Assembly (NCBI RefSeq): GCF_018130695.1
Contig: NZ_JAFCJX010000041.1
Location: forward strand, 1-64,000
Direction of reading: 5' to 3'
From: Bradyrhizobium jicamae
GTDB lineage: Bacteria; Pseudomonadota; Alphaproteobacteria; Rhizobiales; Xanthobacteraceae
Length of the DNA stretch: 64,000 nucleotides
Shown: piece after piece, positions 43,938 to 51,054 of the stretch
How the letters are laid out: each line of letters begins with the position of its first letter
How positions within the stretch are numbered: position 1 is the first letter of the stretch
Notes under the pieces: model-generated
Database searches by the model: none
Told to the model about the DNA's origin: nothing
The model's input: only the letters and a program-made list of their open reading frames with translations
Made by a program: the position numbers and the translations under genes

Positions 43938-44015
43938 TTATCGGGCGGCGGCTCGCATCTCGGCGAGGCGAGCCTTGCAGTATTCCCGGTACAGCAGGTT
44001 GATGATCGCTGACAT
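43938..44015 (-). CDS. Microprotein (25 residues)
   Basis: ATG at 44015 with GGAG seven bases upstream; begins MSAIINLLYREYCKARLAEM and ends soon after with AAAR. It is a single amphipathic helix. Short proteins with this LYREYCKARLAEMR pattern recur in this genus. The region about 98 bases upstream carries the TTCGTC/GACGAA inverted repeat also seen at 18324-18350. Confidence 0.5.
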   Translation of the reverse strand: MSAIINLLYREYCKARLAEMRAAAR

Positions 44016-44112
44016 GACCGAACTCCGTCGGTTGCATCCGGGATCGGACGCTAGCGACGGCGCGTTGCTGCGAGATGTCGCGACACCCACGATCCGGTTT
44101 CGGCGCGGGGGT

Positions 44113-44145
44113 ATTTTGGCTTCGTCCGCCAACAGGCGACGAAAC
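44113..44145 (-). promoter_or_regulatory. Shared upstream motif, copy 2
   Basis: Inverted repeat TTCGTC-N11-GACGAA at 44121-44143 with adjacent minus-strand GACGAAGCCAAAAT, upstream of the 25-residue microprotein. Resembles 18298-18350. Confidence 0.35.
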
Positions 44146-44263
44146 CGCTTCACGCGTTCGCGAGCGGGGGCGAGGTAGTTAGCGAAACCCTAACGGACGG
44201 GGCGCGCCGCTCCGATAGGTTCATACGGTTCCTTCAATGCCACGGCACTAGGATCGGGCTGCT

Positions 44264-44455
44264 ATGGACGACGATCGAGACATCGAAGAACGCATCACGA
44301 AATCGCTCCGCCGCAGCTACGGACGCTTTGCGGCCTGGGTCGTACGCCTCAATCGGATGCTGGAACCCGCCCGTCTCGCAGAGCCGACCCGGACCGAGAC
44401 CCCGCCACGGATCCCCGTGGTGGCCCGCCAGCCGCTCCCGCCACGGCCGGACTGA
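44264..44455 (+). CDS. Small hypothetical protein
   Basis: 63 residues: charged N-terminal helix MDDDRDIEERITKSLRRSYG, then a hydrophobic-basic helix and a Pro-rich tail ending PPRPD. AGGA lies about 11 bases before the ATG. Codon bias is fair. It is upstream of the hydroxybutyryl-CoA dehydrogenase on the same strand, 133 bases away. Confidence 0.5.
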   Translation: MDDDRDIEERITKSLRRSYGRFAAWVVRLNRMLEPARLAEPTRTETPPRIPVVARQPLPPRPD

Positions 44456-44588
44456 TCCGTCCCATCCCGGAACTCCCCGTATCGGCGGCCGGACGCGGCT
44501 GCTATGCATGCGCCATCGGCGGCCCCTTGAGGGCCCGCTTTGGACGGATGCGGCCCCTCGGGCCCTCGCGACGGGAAGGACAGAACCA

Positions 44589-45440
44589 ATGATTGAGACG
44601 GTTGGCATCATCGGCGCCGGCACCATGGGCAACGGCATCGCCCAGGTCTGCGCGGCGGCGGGGCTCAGCGTGACCATGGTCGACATCAACGAGGCCGCAG
44701 TGGCGCGCGGGATGAAGACGATCGGAGGCAGCCTCGAGCGCCTCGTGGCGAAGGACAAGATGACCGCCGCGGACCGCGACGCTGCGCTCGGGCGCATCAC
44801 CGCGACGTCGGACAAAGGCAAGCTCGCAGCCTGCGATCTCGTGATCGAGGCCGCGACCGAGAACGAGGAGTTGAAGGTCAAGATCCTGAAGGACCTCTGC
44901 GCGACCTTGAAGCCGAGCGGCCTGGTCGCCACCAACACGTCCTCGATCTCGATCACCAAGCTTGCGGCCGCGACCGATCGCCCTGATCGTTTCATCGGCA
45001 TGCACTTCTTCAACCCGGTGCCGGTGATGGCGTTGCTGGAGCTGATCCGCGGCCTGCAGACCTCGGACGATACCGTGGCCAAGGCCGAAGCCTTCGCCAA
45101 GCGCGTCGGCAAGGTCGCGATCACGGCGAAGAACAGCCCGGGCTTTGCTGTGAACCGCATCCTGTGCCCGATGATCAACGAGGCGATATTCGCGCTGCAG
45201 GAAGGGATCGCGACCGCCGAGGAGATCGACGCCGGCATGAAGCTCGGCTGCAATCATCCGATCGGCCCGCTCGCGCTCGCCGACCTGATCGGGCTCGACA
45301 CCATGCTGTCGGTGATGGAGGTGTTTCTCAACGGCTTCAACGATCCGAAGTATCGCCCGGCGCCGCTGTTGAAGGAGATGGTCGATGCCGGCCATCTCGG
45401 CCGCAAGACCGGGCAGGGCTTTTACAGCTACGCCAAGTGA
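44589..45440 (+). CDS. 3-hydroxybutyryl-CoA dehydrogenase
   Basis: 283 residues from the ATG at 44589 (GGAAGGACAGAACC upstream). NAD-binding GIIGAGTMGNGIAQ at residues 6-19, catalytic His139 in GMHFFNPVPVM and Asn-containing VNRILCPMINEA, and a C-terminal helical domain ending GRKTGQGFYSYAK. It oxidises (S)-3-hydroxybutyryl-CoA to acetoacetyl-CoA in butyrate or PHB-linked metabolism. In rhizobia such genes often follow etfBA; those would be outside or absent here. A strong terminator follows. Confidence 0.93.
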   Translation: MIETVGIIGAGTMGNGIAQVCAAAGLSVTMVDINEAAVARGMKTIGGSLERLVAKDKMTAADRDAALGRITATSDKGKLAACDLVIEAATENEELKVKILKDLCATLKPSGLVATNTSSISITKLAAATDRPDRFIGMHFFNPVPVMALLELIRGLQTSDDTVAKAEAFAKRVGKVAITAKNSPGFAVNRILCPMINEAIFALQEGIATAEEIDAGMKLGCNHPIGPLALADLIGLDTMLSVMEVFLNGFNDPKYRPAPLLKEMVDAGHLGRKTGQGFYSYAK

Positions 45441-45579
45441 TGCACGCCGCGTGATGCGTGCGTGCTGCACGACATGCGGCACGCACCGTAGTCATCCGGA
45501 TGGATCGCGCGCGCGGTTTCGCGTATCACGCGCGGCATAGACATCACGTGAGCCGCGCCGCAAGGGGCGGGGGACGACA

Positions 45580-45616
45580 GACACGAGGCCCGGTCTCCTA
45601 GGCACACCGGGCCTCG
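45580..45616 (+). terminator. Intrinsic terminator after 3-hydroxybutyryl-CoA dehydrogenase
   Basis: ACACGAGGCCCGGT pairs with ACCGGGCCTCGTGT around a ten-base loop, followed by TTTTTT. Confidence 0.9.
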
Positions 45617-45960
45617 TGTTTTTTGTGCGTCTGTCTGGCGCGCTCGTGCGCCGCCGCTTCAGTCAAATCCCGACAGCCGGCCCACATGGGAACTCGCTTC
45701 GCCGCTGCGTCAATGCGCCGCCGCGCTTTCCCTCACAGCTTCTTGAGGCCGCCGCGGGAAACCTCGCGAATGCTGCGTCCGTAACTAGATCGGAAGATGA
45801 ATTCCTGGTCTGGACGCGAATCGCTCAAATCAATGATGTCGCGCGGCGACGGCGCCAATTTCGTTCCAGATCGGCCGAAAACCCCGTGTTTGTGCGGAAT
45901 GCCTTGGCACGATGTTCGCATCTTCCAGGCGTATCCTTGCCGATTCCCAATGGAGACCCG
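45617..45960. other. Intergenic stretch without a supported gene
   Basis: 344 bases between the terminator and the 53-residue gene at 45961. Frames are open on both strands but lack coding bias and start sites; I see no repeat or hairpin worth naming. Confidence 0.5.
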
Positions 45961-46122
45961 ATGGGCGAGATTATCAGATTTATTCCGAAGTCCGAGCTGG
46001 AGCGAGCACGGCTCATTCGCGAGGCGCGCGCCAACTACGAACGGATTTTTCCGTCGGATCATACGGGCGTCGAACAACCGGATCATGGAAGTGGCGCAGG
46101 CAAGGGGCCGTCCGACGCCTAG
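45961..46122 (+). CDS. Small hypothetical protein (MGEIIRFIPKSELERARLI type)
   Basis: 53 residues from the ATG at 45961 with GGAGACCCG upstream. Sequence MGEIIRFIPKSELERARLIR then EARANYERIFPSD: a basic amphipathic helix. This is a recurrent short Bradyrhizobium hypothetical. The in-frame extension back to 45616 has poor codon use and is rejected. Confidence 0.68.
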   Translation: MGEIIRFIPKSELERARLIREARANYERIFPSDHTGVEQPDHGSGAGKGPSDA

Positions 46123-46134
46123 GCGAACAGTGCG

Positions 46135-46401
46135 CTAGAGAAAATCGCGCAGCCGCGCCAACTCGGCGATGTGCTCCGGTGACAGCACCGCCGTCACCAA
46201 AGGCGGCTGCGCCTCCGTATGGATCTCGTAGAGATGGCGCGTCGAGGCGGGCTTGGCCATGAATGCCTTGACGCATTCGTCGAGCGTGTCGGCGATCACG
46301 ATATAGGCGATACGGTCTTCCCGCCGCTGATTGTTGAGCGACGGCCATTTGCGCAGCGTGGCTTTCGCATCGAACTTGATGTGAGGAGTATCGTTCGCCA
46401 T
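46135..46401 (-). CDS. Hypothetical protein
   Basis: 88 residues from the ATG at 46401. AYIVIADTLDECVKAFMAKP and LYEIHTEAQPPLVTAVLSPE give an alternating beta/alpha pattern like a small ferredoxin-fold or toxin-associated protein. No membrane or signal segment. It converges with the gene ending at 46122. Function unknown. Confidence 0.65.
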   Translation of the reverse strand: MANDTPHIKFDAKATLRKWPSLNNQRREDRIAYIVIADTLDECVKAFMAKPASTRHLYEIHTEAQPPLVTAVLSPEHIAELARLRDFL

Positions 46402-46572
46402 CGCCTGCCCAGACCATCCACATGCCGGTCGCATCATCGGCGCCGACGGGACGGTATGATGTTGCAACTGACGACTCACTAACCTCGATTCATAGGACGC
46501 CGCGCCGCGCACCACAACGGCACGCGGTTGATGATTTCAGATATTTCGACCTGACCGTGTGTGCGGTCGAAT

Positions 46573-46854
46573 TCAGGCCGCCACGGCCGAGCGCTGCTCC
46601 TGCAGCAGCGCCAGACGCTCCTGCAGCGAGGCAAGCGTGGCCTTGAGGTTGTCGCGCCGCGCGCTGAGCGAGTGCGCCAGCATCGTGTAGCGCGGGTCTG
46701 TCGGGCTCGAGACGCCCGACCGTTCCTCTTCCGCCGCGATATCGGCCTCGAGCAGCGCAAGCCGGCGCGTCAGATCGTGCAGCATGGTGCCGATGACAAT
46801 GGCCTCGCGCGCCGCAACGGCGCCTTGAATCCCGTATTGGGACTGCCGGTTCAT
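46573..46854 (-). CDS. Small coiled-coil protein
   Basis: 93 residues from the ATG at 46854. Two long heptad-like helices (LTRRLALLEADIAAEEERSG; LSARRDNLKATLASLQERLA then LLQEQRSAVAA) predict an antiparallel coiled coil. No known family. It lies downstream of the binding-protein gene on the same strand after about 100 bases. Confidence 0.62.
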   Translation of the reverse strand: MNRQSQYGIQGAVAAREAIVIGTMLHDLTRRLALLEADIAAEEERSGVSSPTDPRYTMLAHSLSARRDNLKATLASLQERLALLQEQRSAVAA

Positions 46855-46952
46855 ATTGGTCCCTCCGCAATGTCCTGGTTCGGAACGCTCCGATGCGTCC
46901 GATGATGAATGCAGAGATGACAGCAAGAGGGATGCCAACCGGCTGGCATCAG

Positions 46953-48173
46953 CTATTTTCGGCTCGCGTCAGCGAAGGCGGTCTCGAGCACGTCACCGAT
47001 CGGCTGCCAGGTCCGGCCGTCAAACTGCACCAGCCGCAGCTGCTCGATGGGGCGAAAATCCTGCGGGCCGGTGTTGATCCTGATGTCAGGCAACAGGGCG
47101 GAGCCCTGGTAGTCGAGCGACGCGGCCTGCTTCATGACGTTGTCGCGCGACAGATCGTTGCCGCATTGCCTGAGCACCTGGACCAGCGCTTCGGCGGCCG
47201 CATAACCATACATCGCGGCGCCTTCGTCGGTGCCTCCCATCCTGGTGTATTTGTCGAGGAAGGTCGTCCAGTCCTTGCCGGTTCGCTCGCTTTTCCACGC
47301 CGGATCGCTCGCGTCCTTCAGGAAGGCCGCCGTCATGACGCCGGAGGCGCTGTCGGAGCCCGCCGGCTTCAGCACGGTGGCGATCGATGACGCCATCTGG
47401 TTGACGATGAACACGGGATGCCAATCGTGCTCGGCCGCGATCCGGATGACCTTCGCGGCATTTTCCGGCACGCCGGCAAACACGAACACCTCGGCGCCCG
47501 ATCGCTTCAGGATCGACATGTGTCCGTCCAGATGCCGATCGGCGACGTCATAGGCGATGTCGACCCGGATATTACGGGCGACGTCGCCGAGCCCTTGCTC
47601 GAGCCCCTTGAACAGCTCCCGGCCAAAATTGTCGTTCTGCCAGAGCGCGACGATTTTCTTCCCCGGGTAGTTCGCCTGGATGTAGTTGGCATAGATGCGG
47701 CCCTCGTCCTGGAACGAGGGCTGCCAGCCCATGGTCCATGGATATTTCGACGGCTCGCTGAATTGCTGATCACCCGAGGCGAGGAAAAGCTGGGGGATTT
47801 TCCGCTCGTTGAGATATGGCCGCACCGCCAGATTGCCGGGCGTTCCGAACGAGCCGAACATCAGCAGCACATTGTCGATCTCGACCAGGATGCGCGCGAG
47901 GTCCATCGCGTTGGCCGGGTCTGACAGATCGTCATAGGACAAGAAACGGATCTTGCGGCCGTTGACGCCACCGCGCTCGTTGACCATCTCGAAATAGGCG
48001 GCTTCCGCCTTGCCGATCTGGCCGAACACCTCCAGCGGCCCGGTGTAGGGCATGAGATTGCCGATGCGGATTTCGGTGTCGGTGACGCCCTGGTCGCGCA
48101 CCTTCTGTGTGATCGCGCCAATTGAGATGATCGCAACGATGATGGCGAGGAGAGACCGGCCGAATGAGGTCAT
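46953..48173 (-). CDS. Branched-chain-amino-acid-type ABC substrate-binding protein
   Basis: 406 residues from the ATG at 48173; a GTG three codons earlier is also possible. After a signal segment (SLLAIIVAIISIGAITQ) comes a Peripla_BP_6 domain: VTDTEIRIGNLMPYTGPLEV, GVNGRKIRFLSYDDLSDPAN, and the pattern GKKIVALWQNDNFGRELFKG. It binds an amino acid or aromatic/aliphatic amide and delivers it to an ABC importer, but no permease or ATPase genes are nearby, so it is an orphan. A FixK/FNR-like box 56-69 bases upstream suggests oxygen-dependent control. Confidence 0.9.
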   Translation of the reverse strand: MTSFGRSLLAIIVAIISIGAITQKVRDQGVTDTEIRIGNLMPYTGPLEVFGQIGKAEAAYFEMVNERGGVNGRKIRFLSYDDLSDPANAMDLARILVEIDNVLLMFGSFGTPGNLAVRPYLNERKIPQLFLASGDQQFSEPSKYPWTMGWQPSFQDEGRIYANYIQANYPGKKIVALWQNDNFGRELFKGLEQGLGDVARNIRVDIAYDVADRHLDGHMSILKRSGAEVFVFAGVPENAAKVIRIAAEHDWHPVFIVNQMASSIATVLKPAGSDSASGVMTAAFLKDASDPAWKSERTGKDWTTFLDKYTRMGGTDEGAAMYGYAAAEALVQVLRQCGNDLSRDNVMKQAASLDYQGSALLPDIRINTGPQDFRPIEQLRLVQFDGRTWQPIGDVLETAFADASRK

Positions 48174-48228
48174 CGCAAGCACCCGCGGCTTCTACGTGCG
48201 TAGTTCTCGTCTCCCTTCAGCCCGCTGC

Positions 48229-48242
48229 TTGACCTAGATCAA
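48229..48242 (-). promoter_or_regulatory. FixK/FNR-like box upstream of binding protein
   Basis: On the minus strand TTGATCTAGGTCAA, a dyad with half-sites TTGAT and GTCAA (one mismatch to TTGAT-N4-ATCAA). Centred 62 bases before the ATG at 48173; a -41.5 placement would put the start near 48194, about 20 bases before the ATG, typical of class II activation. Confidence 0.5.
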
Positions 48243-48658
48243 CCCGGTGTCAATTTCGCGGCTGCGGACCTCGCGCCAAGGCTCGGTGTGACGACCATCA
48301 TTCGCATCATCCTTCCCGGGTCCCTCCGCGATGTCGGGCAGGGCTTGGCGCGCTCGGTCGCTCCTCTTCGACGCGACCATGTGGCCGAGATTTTCAGCGC
48401 GATGGGCGAGCCCGTGGACAGTCAGGTCGATTGGTCTGTTGGAGACCTTGCTCGAAGTGATCGAGACGCGTGGACGAGGCCCGGGCGTCTGGACAGGCAA
48501 CCCTCGAAAGCCGGGGGAACGGCCGTGCACGTTTCCGGATTGTGTCGCTTTTCGGGCTAATGTTGCGATTTCGACACATCCCTGCGACAAGTTGTCCGAT
48601 ATGACTGCTACCGTGCTTTGGGGAGTCGGCGCTCCTTTTTGATGAATTTGTGAAATTT
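48243..48658. other. Intergenic stretch without a supported gene
   Basis: 416 bases between the FixK-like box and the interrupted porin. Plus- and minus-strand frames (for example 48288-48560) lack ribosome sites and family features. The last 60 bases become AT-rich and probably hold the porin promoter. Confidence 0.5.
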
Positions 48659-48673
48659 ATGGGGGATTTTATT

Positions 48674-49468
48674 GTGAAGAAGTTTGCACTCGTATTGACC
48701 GCCTTCGCAGCATTCGCAGGACAGGCCACTGCGGCCGATTTGGCGCCCCGCTACACCAAGGCTCCGCCGGCGCCGGTTGCGGTCTAAAACTGGACCGGCT
48801 GCTACATCGGCGGCAACGTCGGCGGTGCATGGCACAGCATCAACCAGAACACGAACCGTCGGACCGACGGTACGGTCCTCGACCCCGTGCTCGATTTCGG
48901 CTCGGCCGATAGCGGCGGTGACTTCATCGGCGGCGGTCAGATCGGTTGCGACTACCAATTCGGTGGGAACTGGGTCGTTGGCGTTCAGGGCATGTTCGAC
49001 TTTGGCAACACCAACAGCCGCAACAACCTGCCGCCCGATGCCCGTCTCGCTGCGCTCGGCACACCTTACCAAACCACCCGCACCCGCGACCTCTACACTG
49101 TGACAGGTCGCCTCGGCTATCTCTTCACCCCGGCGTTGCTCGGTTACGTGAAAGGCGGCGGTGCCTGGACCGACACGAACACGCAGGTTTACGGCACTCT
49201 GCCGTTTCTCTTCCTGTCGGAATCGGCGAATTCTTCTCGCCAAGGTTGGACCATTGGTGGCGGCCTCGAATATATGTTCGCCAAGGGCTGGTCGGTGTTC
49301 GGCGAATACAATTATGCCGACTTCGGCCGCAAGGACATCGTCTTCACCGCTGGTCCGGGCACGCTCGGCGCCCCGAATATCGTCTCGACCCGTCTGAACA
49401 TGCAAACCGCGCTAGTTGGCGTGAACTACAAGTTCAATTGGGCCAGCCCGGTTGTCGCAAAATACTAA
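48674..49468 (+). pseudogene. Third porin-like paralogue, interrupted by TAA
   Basis: Start GTG at 48674 after GGGGGAT (an in-frame ATG at 48659 is also possible). Signal peptide FALVLTAFAAFAGQATAADL, then APRYTKAPPAPVAV and a TAA at 48785-48787 exactly where paralogues have Tyr (VYNWTG). After it the frame continues uninterrupted for 227 codons: NWTGCYIGGNVGGAWHS, GGGQIGCDYQFGGNWVVGVQ, YTVTGRLGYLFTPALLGYVK and a C-terminus VGVNYKFNWASPVVAKY. One TAC-to-TAA change explains it. Likely inactive unless read through or a sequence error. An ATG at 48887 would skip the signal peptide. An intrinsic terminator follows at 49491. Confidence 0.85.
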
Positions 49469-49490
49469 GACACCCATTGATTGCCCATCA

Positions 49491-49520
49491 AAAGCCCCGA
49501 CCTGTCGGGGCTTTTTTTCA
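49491..49520 (+). terminator. Intrinsic terminator after interrupted porin
   Basis: AAGCCCCGA-CCTG-TCGGGGCTT followed by TTTTT. Confidence 0.9.
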
Positions 49521-49546
49521 TGGCTGTCGCAGTCGTCGAGCGAACG

Positions 49547-49640
49547 CTAAAGCGCGATGAGATCATCGCGCTTTTAGTTCTTTGTTTGCGCATGATCTTT
49601 TCGGAAAACCGCTTCACACTTTTCCGGATCATGCTTTAGC
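49547..49640. repeat. Repeat family B, copy 2 (inverted)
   Basis: CTAAAGCGCGATGAGATCAT, then CGCATGATCTTTTCGGAAAA, CCGCTTCACACTTTTCCGGA and TCATGCTTTAG: the reverse of 15793-15899 with small changes. The 270 bases that follow (49641-49913) carry no gene I can support. Confidence 0.8.
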
Positions 49641-49913
49641 GAACAGCGGAGCGTCGAGCAGGAATGGCAGCTCACGTGGCCCGCCGGCGGCGCTGCCGCA
49701 TGATCGACGATGGCGCCGCCCGTGCCGCGAGCGTCGCGAGGGATTCCTGGCTGGGCGCGCAGCAGCCGAGCACTGGTCGATCTGCTTCATCCGCAAAGGT
49801 TCAATCACGCCGCGGCCTGCGTGACGCCGGTCACTGCGAGACACGGCACGCCAAAGCATGCTGCAGCCTGGTTGCGGGATGGTCCCGCACCATCAATCAC
49901 AGGAGAACTGGGA

Positions 49914-50138
49914 ATGACACCTATGAATGATGATGCAATGACCTCTGAGCTTTCCTTCGACGAACTCGATGCGGTGGCCGGCGGCTTCAGTTGGCGAGGC
50001 CTCCTGGAGGCGGTCCTTGGCGGAGTCGCTTCGGGTGCCGCAGGTGGCGCGGCAGCCGGTGGCGTCGGCGTCGGGCCGGGCGCCGTTGGCGGCGGCCTCA
50101 TCGGCGGTCTCGGATACCTCCTCCACGAGATTTTCTGA
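49914..50138 (+). CDS. Double-glycine leader bacteriocin/microcin-like precursor
   Basis: 74 residues from the ATG at 49914, with AGGAG eight bases upstream. Residues 1-24 form a double-glycine leader: MNDDAMTSELSFDELDAVAG then G, with the LSxxELxxVxGG signature. Cleavage after Gly24 would release a 50-residue peptide starting FSWRGLLEAVLGGVASGAAG, rich in GxxxG-like glycine/alanine and hydrophobic, ending LIGGLGYLLHEIF. This matches class IIb bacteriocins and some microcins. Nearby I see no immunity or C39-peptidase/ABC exporter gene, so those would be elsewhere. A hairpin follows at 50161-50188. Could also be a quorum-type secreted peptide. Confidence 0.72.
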   Translation: MTPMNDDAMTSELSFDELDAVAGGFSWRGLLEAVLGGVASGAAGGAAAGGVGVGPGAVGGGLIGGLGYLLHEIF

Positions 50139-50160
50139 TCGCGTGGTGTGACCAAAGCGG

Positions 50161-50188
50161 AACTCCTGGGTCGCCGGACTCAGGAGTT
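50161..50188 (+). terminator. Possible terminator of bacteriocin-like gene
   Basis: AACTCCTG-N12-CAGGAGTT followed by TCG; modest stem without a long T tract, 23 bases after the stop. Confidence 0.4.
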
Positions 50189-50364
50189 TCGTATTGGTGG
50201 CGGAAGACTACAGACATCGTGGCTCGCGCCGGCGCCGACCACCCTGCGGTCCCGGGAAAAGACGCCGCCGGTTTCAAAAGGACACACCCGGCGGCGTTCA
50301 TTCCTGAACTGGGACGCTGAAATCCCCAGCATGACGTGACTTGCACGGGCTATGCCAAAGGCCG

Positions 50365-50544
50365 TTAGGAGGCCTGACGGCACGTCGTGACAACAAACGC
50401 GGCCTTGCTGCATTGCCACTCGCTACCGAGCGCGACGCTCGAGATCGGATGTGGGGCGGCCATCGCCAACAGAACGGCGGCGACGGCCAGTAAATTCACG
50501 ACCACCAGCATGCGTGCTTTACGAGTCCATCCCGAGCCCATCAT
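50365..50544 (-). CDS. Small membrane or secreted protein
   Basis: 59 residues from the ATG at 50544 with GGAGC seven bases upstream. One hydrophobic helix (MLVVVNLLAVAAVLLAMAAP) then a short part with two cysteines (EWQCSKAAFVVTTCRQAS). Either a single-pass membrane protein or a cleaved secreted peptide. The GACGAAACCATTT motif lies 71 bases upstream. Confidence 0.62.
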   Translation of the reverse strand: MMGSGWTRKARMLVVVNLLAVAAVLLAMAAPHPISSVALGSEWQCSKAAFVVTTCRQAS

Positions 50545-50614
50545 AGCCGTCGCTCCTGTTGAACAATCGGATGCTAGGCCCGGTTTGTTTCCGGCCGGCT
50601 TCACCGTTTTTGGA

Positions 50615-50627
50615 AAATGGTTTCGTC
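50615..50627 (-). promoter_or_regulatory. Shared upstream motif GACGAAACCATTT, copy 3
   Basis: Exact 13-base match to 18298-18310, same orientation and similar distance to a small minus-strand gene. Confidence 0.4.
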
Positions 50628-50754
50628 GCGAGACGGGCGGGAACAAATTGGCGAAGAGCGGTACTTGGGTCTGTCGCGCTTCACAGCGCCCGTTCAACCG
50701 CGAGCGCGAGCACTCTCACGCGACGAAGAGCCAGCAGCCCGTATTGAAATTGCT

Positions 50755-50830
50755 TGGTGAGCGCGGAGGGACTCGAACCCTCGACCCCATGATTAAAAGT
50801 CACGTGCTCTACCGCCTGAGCTACGCGCTC
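50755..50830 (-). tRNA. tRNA-Lys (UUU)
   Basis: Minus strand, 76 bases including an encoded CCA. Acceptor GAGCGCG pairs with CGCGCTC, discriminator A; D-arm TAGCTCAGGCGGTAGAGCA; anticodon loop CTTTTAA with anticodon TTT; variable loop; T-arm GAGGGTTCGAGTCCCTC. Lysine (AAA/AAG). Relevant to the asd leader, which contains AAA and AAG codons. Confidence 0.96.
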
Positions 50831-51054
50831 ACTCACCTGAGCATTGCGGCCCGAAAGTTGCGGGCCAAGGCCGCGTCGGTCCGGATCATGCTCCAGCCCG
50901 CGCTGTGTAGGGGGCAGGGCCCATCGGGTCAATAGCCGAGGGCGAGGCATTTGCAGCGCCGGACGCTTTCGAATTCCCTTTGCACAGCTGGTGGTTAGCG
51001 GTGCTTCTTCACATCAGGCGGATCGCGCCGTCCAGAACCCGGCGGCCCCCGAAC

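Noticed and set aside
45616..45960. N-terminal extension of the 53-residue gene
   Set aside because: Arg/Ser-rich, poor codon bias, starts inside the terminator; the ATG at 45961 has a ribosome site.
50755..50830. Integration site of a genomic island at tRNA-Lys
   Set aside because: No integrase gene or direct repeat of the tRNA 3' end was found nearby.
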